A DNA stretch of 64,000 nucleotides from Sipunculus nudus (GCA_026874595.1 CM049313.1:75756659-75820658), one strand, 5' to 3'. Positions 35,601 to 45,925 are shown, counted from the stretch's first letter. Notes: generated by a model not told the origin, from the letters alone. Numbers and translations are program-made.

Positions 35601-36676
35601 TGAATGTTCTTTATACAATGAAGACTGCCTCTACGTGAAAGCATCTTGATCCTTACATCAGATGGATCATTGAAGGATTAAGAAAAGCTTTCTTCTGGTG
35701 GCCAGGCTTTCTGTCATAGAAGCCAGTGAGACAGGAGATTCCTTTTTGTCAAGTCTCTTAAGCAAAGATTGATGCCATATTTCTTTTTATTAAAATAAGG
35801 CAGTTAAGCCAAACTTTATTTCCCTCAAAATCAGTTTAAAAGTTCTGATCCTTTGAAGTGGTTAGTGAAGAGAATTGAAACTGGATATCTCGCAAAATAA
35901 GTCACTGGGCTAGGCATGATGAGTGCAGGCTTTTAAGATAGTATTTTCATCCAAGCCTTATTTCTGTGGTGATTGATAATAATAATAAGGTTGGTTTCAT
36001 GAGAAAGGTTCTGGTAAATGATTAGCACAAAGCACTGTATGATAAAGTAGCTTATATATAACAATGCTAAATAATCCCAGGAATAAATTAAAATTCATTT
36101 TCGATGAGAGTTTATTGCACTTGAGAACATCAGATAGTCATAAACATGTTATTCCCTCTATTATCTTGAGTAAAAGACTGTAAAAGCACTGTATTTATAA
36201 CTTATTCAAGAGGTATGTTGTTCCTGAGTGTGGGCAATGGGTTTCTTTGTTGTATCCTGGGTTGTCTGTGTATGATGGGGTATGGGGATAATGGAAGCCA
36301 CTGTTAGTCAAGTGTAGTGCCTTCCCTACAAAAAGTGTTGCCGCCACATTGATAAAAACCAAAAAGAGTACCATCTGCACATGGCATTATGTTTCTTGAT
36401 AACCATTGATGCCAACTGATAACATCTGTATTCATCAGATAACCAGTCATTTAACGTTTGTAATGATTATATAAATATTTATGTTTTTGCTTCTCAGTAA
36501 ATATAGCAACATCTGTTACCCTCTAAGATTTATAGGAACAAACAATATATATGGTATATTTCTGATAGAGTGTAAATACACATCTGTGCTCACTTTGCTT
36601 TTTAAACAAGCAAATATTTGCATCAGTTAATGTATGTAACCATATATTAAGAAACATGTCTCACATAAGGATTACA
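35601..36676. other. Non-coding stretch, nothing recognised
   Basis: AT-rich, no gene or repeat family seen. It is the left flank of the BEL/Pao insertion. Confidence 0.6.
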
Positions 36677-36860
36677 TTTACTGTTATGGCCAAATAACAT
36701 ATATAATGGTGCATGGTTGAATTAATGTATATACTAGTTATTAGATTAAAATTACTTGTATTCTTTAGTTTGTGAACATGCACAGTTAATGATTATTGCT
36801 TAAGATTTAGAGAAACGGATATTTCATTGCTTGGCCTTATTGTCACCCCTGTGTAGGGGA

Positions 36861-36894
36861 TATAGGGAGGGGTCGTTACTTTGGCGCTTCAGTC
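36861..36894 (+). promoter_or_regulatory. Likely LTR promoter (TATA box and initiator)
   Basis: TATAGGG at 36861-36867 lies 30 bp upstream of the A in TCAGTCC (36889-36895), which matches the invertebrate initiator TCAGT. This spacing is the standard TATA-initiator distance. It would put the RNA start, and the U3/R border, at 36891. The same arrangement is present in the 3' LTR at 43890-43923. Inferred from sequence only. Confidence 0.55.
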
Positions 36895-36970
36895 CACAAT
36901 ACAGCCTGTTACAATCCGGATCAGCACAGTCTTTGTTCCAATGCTATTGGGTAGAGATCAAACAATTTTG

Positions 36971-37285
36971 GTGAGTTATTCAATAGTTTAGAGTTAAATA
37001 GATGTACACATATTTACTGATAATACTAAGGATCAATCATTTTGTCATTTTTACAGTACTGATAATATAAAAGCATTAAGAGTTTGTCTGTTTAAATACT
37101 TCAGTTGTTTTATTCATTCTGCAATATAATGGTTATAACTTTTGATACAAGAACATAAACTAATGATTCATTAATGTGTATTTAAGTCAGTCTTACTTGA
37201 ACAATCAATCTATGATCTGTTTGTGTTTACTTTATTCAATCTCATCAAGGGCAATGTACTTATGATATATTTCTGTTCATTGCAG
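36971..37285 (+). other. Possible 5' UTR intron inside the LTR
   Basis: A good donor TTTTG/GTGAGTT at 36971 and a good acceptor TTTCTGTTCATTGCAG ending at 37285 would remove 315 bases from the leader between the likely start site and the Gag-Pol ATG. Splicing would make a translation-only RNA, since it would lose LTR sequence needed for reverse transcription. Both signals could be coincidental. Confidence 0.3.
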
Positions 37286-37398
37286 TTAATCTGCTTCAAC
37301 ATACCTTTATGGACACATTAAATGGATTTTGCTTTATTTGGTGTCAGTGTGTTGACTGATTGACAAACTGTAGATTCGCTACATTTATTAACAAAATT

Positions 37399-37416
37399 TG
37401 GATCCAGTATGGATAA
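37399..37416 (+). other. Candidate primer-binding site
   Basis: The first TGG after the 5' LTR starts at 37399 (TGGATCCAGTATGG), 15 bases past the LTR end. It overlaps the start codon at 37409. I cannot match it with confidence to a particular tRNA 3' end. The leader outside the LTR is only 25 bases long, which leaves few alternatives. Confidence 0.3.
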
Positions 37417-40400
37417 GTTGGAATTGGAAAAAACTGTGCTTGAAGATCAAAGTGAACAGATCCAGGACTCAGTTACAGAGTTTGATAGCGCTAGTCAAAC
37501 CTCCAGCAAAACATCTAGCGTTACTTCTGTTATGCTAAGGAAAGCAGAACTTTTGGCAAAAGCTCGTGCTTTAAAGAAAAAACAGGCATTACAGTTAGAA
37601 AAACTGAGATTAGAACAACAACAAGATGCCTTAGAATTACAAACAGAATTGGAGGTATCTGAGGCGCAGGTAAAGGTACTGCAAGAATACGAAAGTAATA
37701 GCAGTGGGCCAGTAAAAACACCAAGCAGTACATCGGAGGTGATGTTTAAAGAGAAGCATGTGACCTCTGTTGACCTGCCCACCGAACAGGGGCTTGACAG
37801 CCACACAAGCCATGAGACACGCAGCCAGGCCCAGCTTACCCCGGGAGTGTCATCAAGTTTCCCAGCCCAGGGTCAAGTATCAGGTTCAGCTATCAGACAG
37901 CAGGACAGCCAGGGGAATGCTTATACACTGGATGGTACTACACACACAGGGGAGGCTGATGAATCACGTATACACATCGTTGGACACAAGGAACATTTTG
38001 GTTTAATGCATGCTGACATTAACAGAGACACTGTACACCGACGTGAAGTTGCTGGATCTCAAGGTCAGGTCAGATCTGAGTTGAATGTGCATGCTCCTAG
38101 GTTTAGGCCAAGCCAACTTAATTGGCATGAAAGTGGTGACGTCAGCAGGAAACAAAATGTATTGAATGATGATGATGCATCTGTTGTAACTAGAATCAGT
38201 TCTGCAAGGTCTTACCCCAATCAAAGATGTTCTGTCACCAATCATATGCATGATGTAGTTGATTATGATAAATATGTCACAGATACAAACACTGCTGCAG
38301 GTAATGTAGGGTCAGAGGCACTGAAAGTAAATCAGGGTCCCTTGTACAGTACCCCTATGGGTGATTCAGTCAGGCAGTCTGGTGATGTAATTAGCTCATT
38401 GTTGAAACAAATGCGTAGTGACCCACTAGAATATCATCAATTTATTAGACAGTTTCAAACAAAAATTGTAGTAAACAGTGAGAGCCCAGATGAATTAATG
38501 ACATATCTGGAACAATATACTACAGGAGAGGCAAACAAAATTGTACAGGGGTTCAGTTTCTTGAATGCTGACGTGGGCTATCCTGCAGCAATGAATGAGC
38601 TGAAAGAGCGCTATGGCAATAAGGAAGTGGTAGCTCATGCGTTTGTAAAAAGAGCCTTAGAGTGGCCTGTCATTAGTGCTGATAAACCCAAAGCTTTAGA
38701 CAGATATGCCATTTTCCTCTGTGAATGTGATAATGCCGTGAAAAGTATAGATGCGGTAAGGGTGTTGGAGTATCCTGATAATCTAAGGAAACTCATTGGA
38801 AAGTTACCTATGTTCCTCCATGATAAATGGCGTGGTTTGATTGACAGAAGGCGTGAGAGTGGTGAAGCAATTACCTTCAGTCTTCTGGCTAACTTTGTGA
38901 AACAGGAGGCCAAGAAAGCAAATGATCCTGTATATGGTCGCGAGACATTGTACTGGGAACACAAACAAAACACCACAGGTAAAACACTAAGTCACCGCCA
39001 GCCTGGCATAACAAAGGCAAAGGGAACTTCGAACTTTGCATCATTATCAAATAACAGCAGCTCTGGTGTATCAGAACTTGATCAAAAACAGTCAGGTAGA
39101 GAGAGTATGCAAAGAAAGGGTAGGAATGGAAATGAAAAGCCATGCCTATATTGTCGTCATGCTGCGCATGCGTTAGTTGATTGTGTAAAGTTTGATAATC
39201 TTGCTCACGAAGAGAAGATTGACTTTCTTAGAACAAAGGGTTTGTGCTTTGGGTGTTTACGGTCAGGCCATCCCAAAAGATTCTGTAGAAATAAGGCTAC
39301 ATGTGTCAAATGCAAAGGTAATCATCCAACAATATTACATATTGATTCTAAGAAAGACGAAAATCCTGAGAGTATGACGTCACAGCCTTCAGGTCCTGAG
39401 AGTGCAGGTGCTACAGCAGTGACATCCTCTTGTGGTAATGTCGGTTCAAGTGATATGGGAGCCGGGGATGCTGATGCAGCTATGGCTATTATACCTGTGA
39501 AGGTAAGAATGAAGAACAGTACCAAGTTTGTAGAAACCTACGCATTCCTTGACCCCGGCAGCAATGTGTCATTCTGCACTGAAGATTTAATGTACCAGCA
39601 GGGTATCAATGGCAGAGAAATGAAAATTACAATAGATACCATGGGCATGCCTCATACAATGACCACCTTCTCAGTTCAAGGTATGGAAATTTGGGATCTT
39701 CAGCTAGAGAATCAAATAGAGCTACCTAACGTTTACTCGAAGAAACGTATGCCTGTGAGCAAAGCACACATCCCGACGGATGAAGACATCAGCAAATGGG
39801 CACATTTACAAAATATCAGTTTGCCACAAAACGATTCTGATATAGGGCTTCTCATTGGAGGCAACGTGCCAGATGCTTATGCTCCCTTGGAGGTTATTAC
39901 AGGTCCACGTGGTAGCCCTCATGCAGCCAGAACACGTTTGGGATGGATAGTGTGGAATGTGCTCCGTGAAAGGGATCAAAGGCCAGTCCCTGCAACTGTA
40001 AACAGAGCTGATGTTATGGCAGTCGAATATATCGAAGACTTGAAAAAGCTTGACTGTCTAGTTCGCCAGTCATTTAATCTAGACTTCCCTGAAAGGGCTA
40101 TTGAGGACAGTAAGGAACCATCTCAACAAGATAAGAAATTTCTGGAAAAGACAAACCAATCAATGAAACTAAAACAAGATGGCCATTATGAGATCTCGCT
40201 TCCATTCAAGGGATCAGAACCACCAGTGATGCCAAACAATGAGAGACAGGCCCTACAACGTTTGAAATATCTAGAACGTAAAATGGCTAAAAATGAAAAG
40301 TTCAAACAAGACTACCTGGGTTTTATGGCAACGCTTAAAGAAAAGGGCTTTGCAGAAGAGGTTTCTGCCCAAGATATAGCCAAAGATCGAGACGCATGGT

Positions 40401-43400
40401 ACATCCCACACCATGGTGTATATCATCCCAAAAAGCCAGACAAAATAAGAGTTGTATTTGATTGTGCTGCTACCTATGAAGGGGTATCTCTGAACAACCA
40501 GCTTTTATCAGGTCCAGACCTGACAAACAGTTTAATTGGGGTCCTAATAAGGTTCAGGGAAGAAAAGATTGCTATAATGGGAGACATAGAGGCAATGTTC
40601 TACCAGGTTGCAGTTCCAGAATCAGAGCGGAATTATCTGCGTTTCTATTGGTGGAAGAACAATGATCTGACTTCCAAGCCTGTGCCTCACCAAATGACAG
40701 TCCATTTATTTGGGGCAGTATCATCACCAAGTATATCAAATGTGGCACTTCATCAGACGGCAAAAGACAACAAACATCTCTTTGAATCGGAAGTTGTTGA
40801 TGCAATATACAGAAATTTTTATGTGGATGATTACCTGAAATCGGTTGACTCTGAGGAAAGAGCAGAGGCTTTAATCAGAAATGTAAGCTCTCTGTGTCAG
40901 ATGGGAGGGTTCAGGCTGACTAAATGGGTCAGCAACAGTCGAAGAGTCATTTCCTCAGTTCCGGAACAAGATCGGGCTCAAGATGTGAAATCCTTAGATT
41001 TAACACAAGATAGTCTCCCCTGTGAGAGAGCATTGGGTGTGTATTGGTCTGTGGAGTCGGACGAATTTGGATTTAGGATCCAACTGCGGAATCAACCACT
41101 AACTAGGAGAGGTGTATTATCAGTAGTCAGCTCTGTGTATGATCCCCTAGGATTTGCTGCACCATTTGTCCTTCAAGCTAAAATCATTCTCCAAGACTTA
41201 TGCCGGTCGGGTATAGGATGGGATGAGGAAATCACAGGACCTAGTCTCCAAAAGTGGCAACAATGGCTAGCAGATTTGCCTGGTCTGGAGTCCTTCACTG
41301 TGAGAAGATGTTACAAGCCAGATGACTTTGGAAATGTTGTGTCTTGTGAAGTACACAACTTTTCAAATGCCAGCAATGCTGGTTATGGCGTGGTCAGCTA
41401 TGTTCGTCTGCAAAATGAAAACGGACGAGTTCATTGCAGTTTCGTTATGGGGAAATCGCGAGTTTCTCCACTGAAACGAATCACAATACCACGTATGGAA
41501 CTGACAGCAGCCATGGTTGCAGTAAGGCTGAATCAAATGATTGTAAAGGAGCTGGAGTATAAAGTGACTGATACATACTTTTGGACAGATAGTACATCTG
41601 TAATCAAATATATCAAGAATGAAACTTCAAGATACCAAACCTTTGTTGCCAATCGCATTTCTGTGATCAGGGAAGTTTCAGATGTTCAGAACTGGAAGTA
41701 TGTGAACACAAAGCACAATCCAGCGGATGACGCTTCAAGAGGCCTAACAATGGCCAAATTTCTTGAAACCCAACGCTGGCTAACAGGACCATCCTTTCTG
41801 TGGGATTCTCGGTCCGAATGGCCTGATCAAGACATGTTAGCATCTGTTCAAGCTGATATTCCAGATGTTAAAAGAAGAGTAAATGCTTCTCTTGTAGACG
41901 CTATGACTGTTGTAAAGTCCAATCAGACTGTCGATCGGCTCCTTGCCTATTATTCGGATTTCACAAAGCTGAAGAAAGCTGTATGTTGGTTGCAACTTGT
42001 TTTCCAGAATATAAAGAAATGGGTCAGAAAGCGCAAGGAAATTAGACAACATCTGCAGAACCAGAGTATTGATAACAAAACTTGCCAAGTACAGGAAGAT
42101 CTTGAAATGAAGACCTTCAAACAGAATGAGATGTCGCTGGCAAAAGAAAGGGTCCAGTCTATTTCATTAAGCAATGAGATGCTGGAAAATGCAGAAATGA
42201 CTTTGATTCGCTGTGTTCAAAACCGGGAGTTTGCCGATGAAATCAGATGTTTACAGAGCGATTCGCCTCAAAATATCAAGCGATCTAGTCCAATTTACAA
42301 GATGGACCCCATGTTGAAAGATGGAATTCTAAGGGTTGGTGGGCGTCTGGAAAGGTCCACTCTTCCTTTTGTGACAAAACACCAGATACTTCTGCCAAAG
42401 GATTCTCCTATAGCCACATTAATATTACAAGATATTCATTCTAATGTCGGCCACCTGGGGAAGAATGCAATGTTGACTACATTACGACAAAAGTACTGGA
42501 TTGTTGGTGCAGCCAACAAGATCAAATCACTCATAGCAAAGTGTGTCATCTGCAGGAAAGTCCGTGCCCGTGGGGGTCAACAAAAAATGGCAGACTTGCC
42601 TTCAGAACGCCTCGTTACTGGAGAACCACCATTTTCCAGGGTTGGAATGGACTATTTTGGTCCCTTTGATGTGAAAAGAGGTCGAAGTACTGTTAAGAGA
42701 TATGGTGTTATTTTTACCTGCTTAGCCATCAGAGCTGTCCATTTAGAGGTGGCATCGTCGCTGGACACAGACTCATGCTTAAATGCAATTAGGAGATTCA
42801 TTGCAAGAAGAGGGCAAGTAAAGTTTATTAAATCAGATAATGGCACCAATCTAGTAGGAGCAAGAAATGAACTTCTAAATGCATTAAACCAGCTGAACCA
42901 CTACAGGATTATAAATAAACTGCAACAGAAGGGAATACAGTGGGAGTTTAATCCACCTGCGGCTTCACACTTCGGTGGCGTTTGGGAACGTATGATAAGA
43001 ACAGTTAGAAAAGTGCTGCAGTCACTACTTCATCAGCAAAACATTCGTCTTGATGACGAATCATTACAAACACTTTTTTGTGAAGTTGAGGCCATTGTGA
43101 ATGGAAGACCTATTACGGATGTTCCATCTAGCTCAAACGACCTGGATGCCTTGACTCCTAACCATTTGTTACATCAGAGCCCAGGAGAAAGTTTTCCACC
43201 TGGAGTATTTGATAAACAGGACAATTATGTGAGACGCAGGTGGCGCCAGGTGCAATACCTGGCAGATGTGTTTTGGAAGAGGTGGTCTAAAGAGTACTTG
43301 ACCAGCTTGCAACAGAGACAGAAATGGCAAAAGCCAACCAGAAATATTCTAGTGAATGATATTGTACTAATAATTGATAACACATGCAGAAATACTTGGT

Positions 43401-43531
43401 CGTTAGGTAGGGTCATTGAGACTGTAAAAGACAAGAAAGGGTTTGTGAGGTCTGCAAAAGTCAAAACAAAGGTAGCGACCCTTGAACGTCCAATCAGCAA
43501 ATTGTGCTTAATTTTAGAAGCTGATGACTGA
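37409..43531 (+). CDS. BEL/Pao Gag-Pol polyprotein (2040 aa)
   Basis: One uninterrupted frame starting at the first ATG after the LTR and ending TGA, 179 bp before the 3' LTR. Residues 43-95 are a charged coiled coil. About 330-480 is the Gag core (DUF1759-type). Three zinc knuckles follow: two CCHC (Cys579-Cys592 and Cys613-Cys626) and one CCHH (Cys632-His644). The aspartic protease (DUF1758-type) has FLDPGS with Asp715. Reverse transcriptase spans about 1010-1200, with Asp1059 in MGDIEAMF and YVDD at 1138-1141. RNase H spans about 1310-1445, with Glu1364, Asp1394 and Asp1440/1441, but residue 1320 is Asn (FSNAS) where Asp is expected. Integrase has a zinc-binding His1677, His1682, Cys1712, Cys1715 and a catalytic triad Asp1748, Asp1810, Glu1860 (D,D49E). 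A DUF5641-like domain closes the protein from about 1935. The polyprotein packages element RNA, copies it to DNA and inserts it. No frameshift separates Gag from Pol, as is common in BEL/Pao. Confidence 0.97.
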   Translation: MDKLELEKTVLEDQSEQIQDSVTEFDSASQTSSKTSSVTSVMLRKAELLAKARALKKKQALQLEKLRLEQQQDALELQTELEVSEAQVKVLQEYESNSSGPVKTPSSTSEVMFKEKHVTSVDLPTEQGLDSHTSHETRSQAQLTPGVSSSFPAQGQVSGSAIRQQDSQGNAYTLDGTTHTGEADESRIHIVGHKEHFGLMHADINRDTVHRREVAGSQGQVRSELNVHAPRFRPSQLNWHESGDVSRKQNVLNDDDASVVTRISSARSYPNQRCSVTNHMHDVVDYDKYVTDTNTAAGNVGSEALKVNQGPLYSTPMGDSVRQSGDVISSLLKQMRSDPLEYHQFIRQFQTKIVVNSESPDELMTYLEQYTTGEANKIVQGFSFLNADVGYPAAMNELKERYGNKEVVAHAFVKRALEWPVISADKPKALDRYAIFLCECDNAVKSIDAVRVLEYPDNLRKLIGKLPMFLHDKWRGLIDRRRESGEAITFSLLANFVKQEAKKANDPVYGRETLYWEHKQNTTGKTLSHRQPGITKAKGTSNFASLSNNSSSGVSELDQKQSGRESMQRKGRNGNEKPCLYCRHAAHALVDCVKFDNLAHEEKIDFLRTKGLCFGCLRSGHPKRFCRNKATCVKCKGNHPTILHIDSKKDENPESMTSQPSGPESAGATAVTSSCGNVGSSDMGAGDADAAMAIIPVKVRMKNSTKFVETYAFLDPGSNVSFCTEDLMYQQGINGREMKITIDTMGMPHTMTTFSVQGMEIWDLQLENQIELPNVYSKKRMPVSKAHIPTDEDISKWAHLQNISLPQNDSDIGLLIGGNVPDAYAPLEVITGPRGSPHAARTRLGWIVWNVLRERDQRPVPATVNRADVMAVEYIEDLKKLDCLVRQSFNLDFPERAIEDSKEPSQQDKKFLEKTNQSMKLKQDGHYEISLPFKGSEPPVMPNNERQALQRLKYLERKMAKNEKFKQDYLGFMATLKEKGFAEEVSAQDIAKDRDAWYIPHHGVYHPKKPDKIRVVFDCAATYEGVSLNNQLLSGPDLTNSLIGVLIRFREEKIAIMGDIEAMFYQVAVPESERNYLRFYWWKNNDLTSKPVPHQMTVHLFGAVSSPSISNVALHQTAKDNKHLFESEVVDAIYRNFYVDDYLKSVDSEERAEALIRNVSSLCQMGGFRLTKWVSNSRRVISSVPEQDRAQDVKSLDLTQDSLPCERALGVYWSVESDEFGFRIQLRNQPLTRRGVLSVVSSVYDPLGFAAPFVLQAKIILQDLCRSGIGWDEEITGPSLQKWQQWLADLPGLESFTVRRCYKPDDFGNVVSCEVHNFSNASNAGYGVVSYVRLQNENGRVHCSFVMGKSRVSPLKRITIPRMELTAAMVAVRLNQMIVKELEYKVTDTYFWTDSTSVIKYIKNETSRYQTFVANRISVIREVSDVQNWKYVNTKHNPADDASRGLTMAKFLETQRWLTGPSFLWDSRSEWPDQDMLASVQADIPDVKRRVNASLVDAMTVVKSNQTVDRLLAYYSDFTKLKKAVCWLQLVFQNIKKWVRKRKEIRQHLQNQSIDNKTCQVQEDLEMKTFKQNEMSLAKERVQSISLSNEMLENAEMTLIRCVQNREFADEIRCLQSDSPQNIKRSSPIYKMDPMLKDGILRVGGRLERSTLPFVTKHQILLPKDSPIATLILQDIHSNVGHLGKNAMLTTLRQKYWIVGAANKIKSLIAKCVICRKVRARGGQQKMADLPSERLVTGEPPFSRVGMDYFGPFDVKRGRSTVKRYGVIFTCLAIRAVHLEVASSLDTDSCLNAIRRFIARRGQVKFIKSDNGTNLVGARNELLNALNQLNHYRIINKLQQKGIQWEFNPPAASHFGGVWERMIRTVRKVLQSLLHQQNIRLDDESLQTLFCEVEAIVNGRPITDVPSSSNDLDALTPNHLLHQSPGESFPPGVFDKQDNYVRRRWRQVQYLADVFWKRWSKEYLTSLQQRQKWQKPTRNILVNDIVLIIDNTCRNTWSLGRVIETVKDKKGFVRSAKVKTKVATLERPISKLCLILEADD

Positions 43532-43698
43532 AATGGAAAGATTAATATCTTTATTTTATTGACAGTCAATATTAGTTGAAATGATATTATTGCTATGCTT
43601 TTATCTGGTAGTGTTTCTTTTTATCACACTACAAGTTTATTTGTCTCATATTAGCCATAAGCTATTGGTAATTGTGTATTTGGTAGTAATCCACAATT

Positions 43699-43710
43699 AG
43701 GGAGCCGGTA
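43699..43710 (+). other. Short polypurine tract before the 3' LTR
   Basis: AGGGAG (43699-43704) followed by CCGGTA immediately precedes the 3' LTR. It is the only purine run in the expected place and probably primes plus-strand synthesis, though it is short and not directly adjacent. Confidence 0.4.
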
Positions 43711-44412
43711 TGTTATGGCCAAATAACATATATAATGGTGCATGGTTGAATTAATGTATATACTAGTTATTAGATTAAAATTACTTGTATTCTTTAGTTT
43801 GTGAACATGCACAGTTAATGATTATTGCTTAAGATTTAGAGAAACGGATATTTCATTGCTTGGCCTTATTGTCACCCCTGTGTAGGGGATATAGGGAGGG
43901 GTCGTTACTTTGGCGCTTCAGTCCACAATACAGCCTGTTACAATCCGGATCAGCACAGTCTTTGTTCCAATGCTATTGGGTAGAGATCAAACAATTTTGG
44001 TGAGTTATTCAATAGTTTAGAGTTAAATAGATGTACACATATTTACTGATAATACTAAGGATCAATCATTTTGTCATTTTTACAGTACTGATAATATAAA
44101 AGCATTAAGAGTTTGTCTGTTTAAATACTTCAGTTGTTTTATTCATTCTGCAATATAATGGTTATAACTTTTGATACAAGAACATAAACTAATGATTCAT
44201 TAATGTGTATTTAAGTCAGTCTTACTTGAACAATCAATCTATGATCTGTTTGTGTTTACTTTATTCAATCTCATCAAGGGCAATGTACTTATGATATATT
44301 TCTGTTCATTGCAGTTAATCTGCTTCAACATACCTTTATGGACACATTAAATGGATTTTGCTTTATTTGGTGTCAGTGTGTTGACTGATTGACAAACTGT
44401 AGATTCGCTACA
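43711..44412 (+). repeat. 3' LTR
   Basis: 702 bp, apparently identical to the 5' LTR, followed directly by the TTTAC target duplication. It carries the same TATA/initiator pair, so it could drive transcription into the flanking DNA to the right. An ATTAAA near 44347-44352 is a possible polyadenylation signal. Confidence 0.96.
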
Positions 44413-44583
44413 TTTACCATAAATGAAACTATCAGGGTATCTTCTGTTCCATCCATGAATTGCAGAAGCCATAGTTTGTTTCTTTGGTGTCACTGTCAAG
44501 AAGGTTCGTGAATTCTTTCATGTCAAAGGTCAGATTTTGGTAAAATAATGAGGTTAAAAGTGAAGAGTGCAGGAACAGCCTTT

Positions 44584-44634
44584 GTTAACTGCTTTTATAT
44601 GTTAACTGCTTTTATGTGTTAACTGCGTTTATGT
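44584..44634 (+). repeat. 17-bp tandem repeat, three copies
   Basis: GTTAACTGCTTTTATAT, GTTAACTGCTTTTATGT and GTTAACTGCGTTTATGT stand in direct series. Confidence 0.95.
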
Positions 44635-45403
44635 GTATAAACATATATTTATATGGGGTTGGAAGCAGGATTAAGGCAGAACCCTTACATACAGTCAGTA
44701 TTTTACTGACTTAGCAGTGTGTCCCATTCGGGAACTAGTGCAAGTTTCAAGAATTGTTAGCATGAACATGTCACATGCCAAAAACCATGATAATATAAAC
44801 AGTGTCTTGCACAGTATATCTTTATCAACAGAAAAATAAACCTGGTTAGAAAAAAAATCATGGACTTGTTTATTTTTGTATGCATACCATGAAGACATTG
44901 GTTGTTGTAGTAAAACTTACTTTAAACCTGGTATTTATTAATTGGTACTTGGCAGTATTTTGGAGGGCTGTCTGCTGTGTGTCACTTTTAGATCATTGGC
45001 CAAGTGTCATTGTGTTTATTCCAAGGGAAGACAGGAAAGGTGTCTATTGTGTTGTGTTTTTGACAGATTGAGTCACAAGGGCAGGTTCTATCTAGTGTAA
45101 GTCAACAGTGAATAGTAGTGTTATAATGGATACATACTCACTCTGGAATCAGCTGTAAAAAGACCTGTAAGGAACATACCATCGAACCTCAGCTATTTGG
45201 CCTACTTACTCTCTTAATGCTGCACAGGTGACCTTTGACAGCTGTCTGTTGTTTTGTGTGCATTATATACAGGTGACATATATCTTTAAGGCTAGATATT
45301 TCTAACCTCAGCATGAACAAGCTATTATAAACCAGAACAATTATGGATGGGTAAACAATACATATCCCTTTTGTAACCTGCATAGCATTACTTTTTACCC
45401 TTC
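44635..45403. other. Non-coding stretch, nothing recognised
   Basis: AT-rich, small frames only, no repeat family recognised. Confidence 0.6.
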
Positions 45404-45925
45404 AGCCCAATAGGCTGATGGGCTATTGTCGTCACCCAAGCTTTCCGTCCATCCTTTAACTTTTACCTTGTGAGCGGGAAATCTCTTAAAGAATTCACCG
45501 TAGGAGTTTTATTTCTTCAGTGAAGTTGTTTGTAGACAAAATCTCAGTCAAGTTCCAAGATGGGTGACCACCTATTTTTCTACATTTTAGAGCTGATTAT
45601 AGAAAAAAACACTTAGAAGCTAAATTCTCAGGAACCATTGGGTGGATTTTCACAAAACTTACTATCATCATTGGGACTGATGGTCTGTACCTGCTGCACA
45701 AGTTTGGGGGTGCCACCTAAAATTTCTGATTTTAAATGATTTTTTATCAGATTTTTTATTTTTTTATGCCTTGTGAGCAGGATATCTTCTAAATGCATTC
45801 GGTGGATTCTTATGAAACATGGTACATACCTCTCCAGTTTAAATTTATAACTGAGACATGTACAGATATACATCCATGAGAGTACAAATATTTTGCACTT
45901 GTTACTGTTACCACCTATAAACACT
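45404..45925 (+). repeat. Repeat family D with palindromic head
   Basis: The head AGCCCAATAGGCTGATGGGC (45404-45423) is self-complementary and is followed by GTCGTCACCC and TCCGTCCATCC. Two related half-repeats follow: CCTTGTGAGC(G/A)GGA at about 45467 and 45769, each leading to a TTCACCG/TTCGGTGG block. Between them is a GGAACCATTGGGTGGATTTT block and a GGGGGTGCCACCT core (45714-45726). Overall plan, a hairpin head, TCCG-like tract and units with a GGTG..CACC core, matches families A and B although the unit sequences differ. Confidence 0.65.

Larger units (their letters stand above)
36682..37383 (+). repeat. 5' LTR
   Basis: 702 bp from TGTTATGG to CTACA. The alignment with the 3' LTR by chance continues four bases (TTTA) beyond this border. 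The TG..CA ends and the TTTAC duplication fix the limit. It contains a palindrome CCCCTgtgtAGGGG (36846-36859) just upstream of the likely promoter. Confidence 0.96.
36677..44417 (+). mobile_element. Full-length BEL/Pao LTR retrotransposon
   Basis: Two 702-bp LTRs (36682-37383 and 43711-44412) bound a single Gag-Pol frame. The 5-bp duplication TTTAC lies at 36677-36681 and 44413-44417. Both LTRs begin TGTTATGG and end CTACA, with the TG..CA ends expected. I compared them base by base by eye and saw no difference, so insertion is very recent on an evolutionary scale. Domain order is Gag, aspartic protease, reverse transcriptase, RNase H, integrase, with a BEL/Pao-type C-terminal domain and no env-like frame. 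The element looks complete except for one suspicious residue in RNase H. It is in the same orientation as the convertase exon at 10682. Confidence 0.97.

Noticed and set aside
37495-43569. Minus-strand frames within the BEL/Pao body
   Set aside because: Shadows of the 2040-codon sense frame.
43532-43710. Possible env-like third gene in the BEL/Pao element
   Set aside because: Only 179 bases separate Gag-Pol from the 3' LTR, with no open frame of use.
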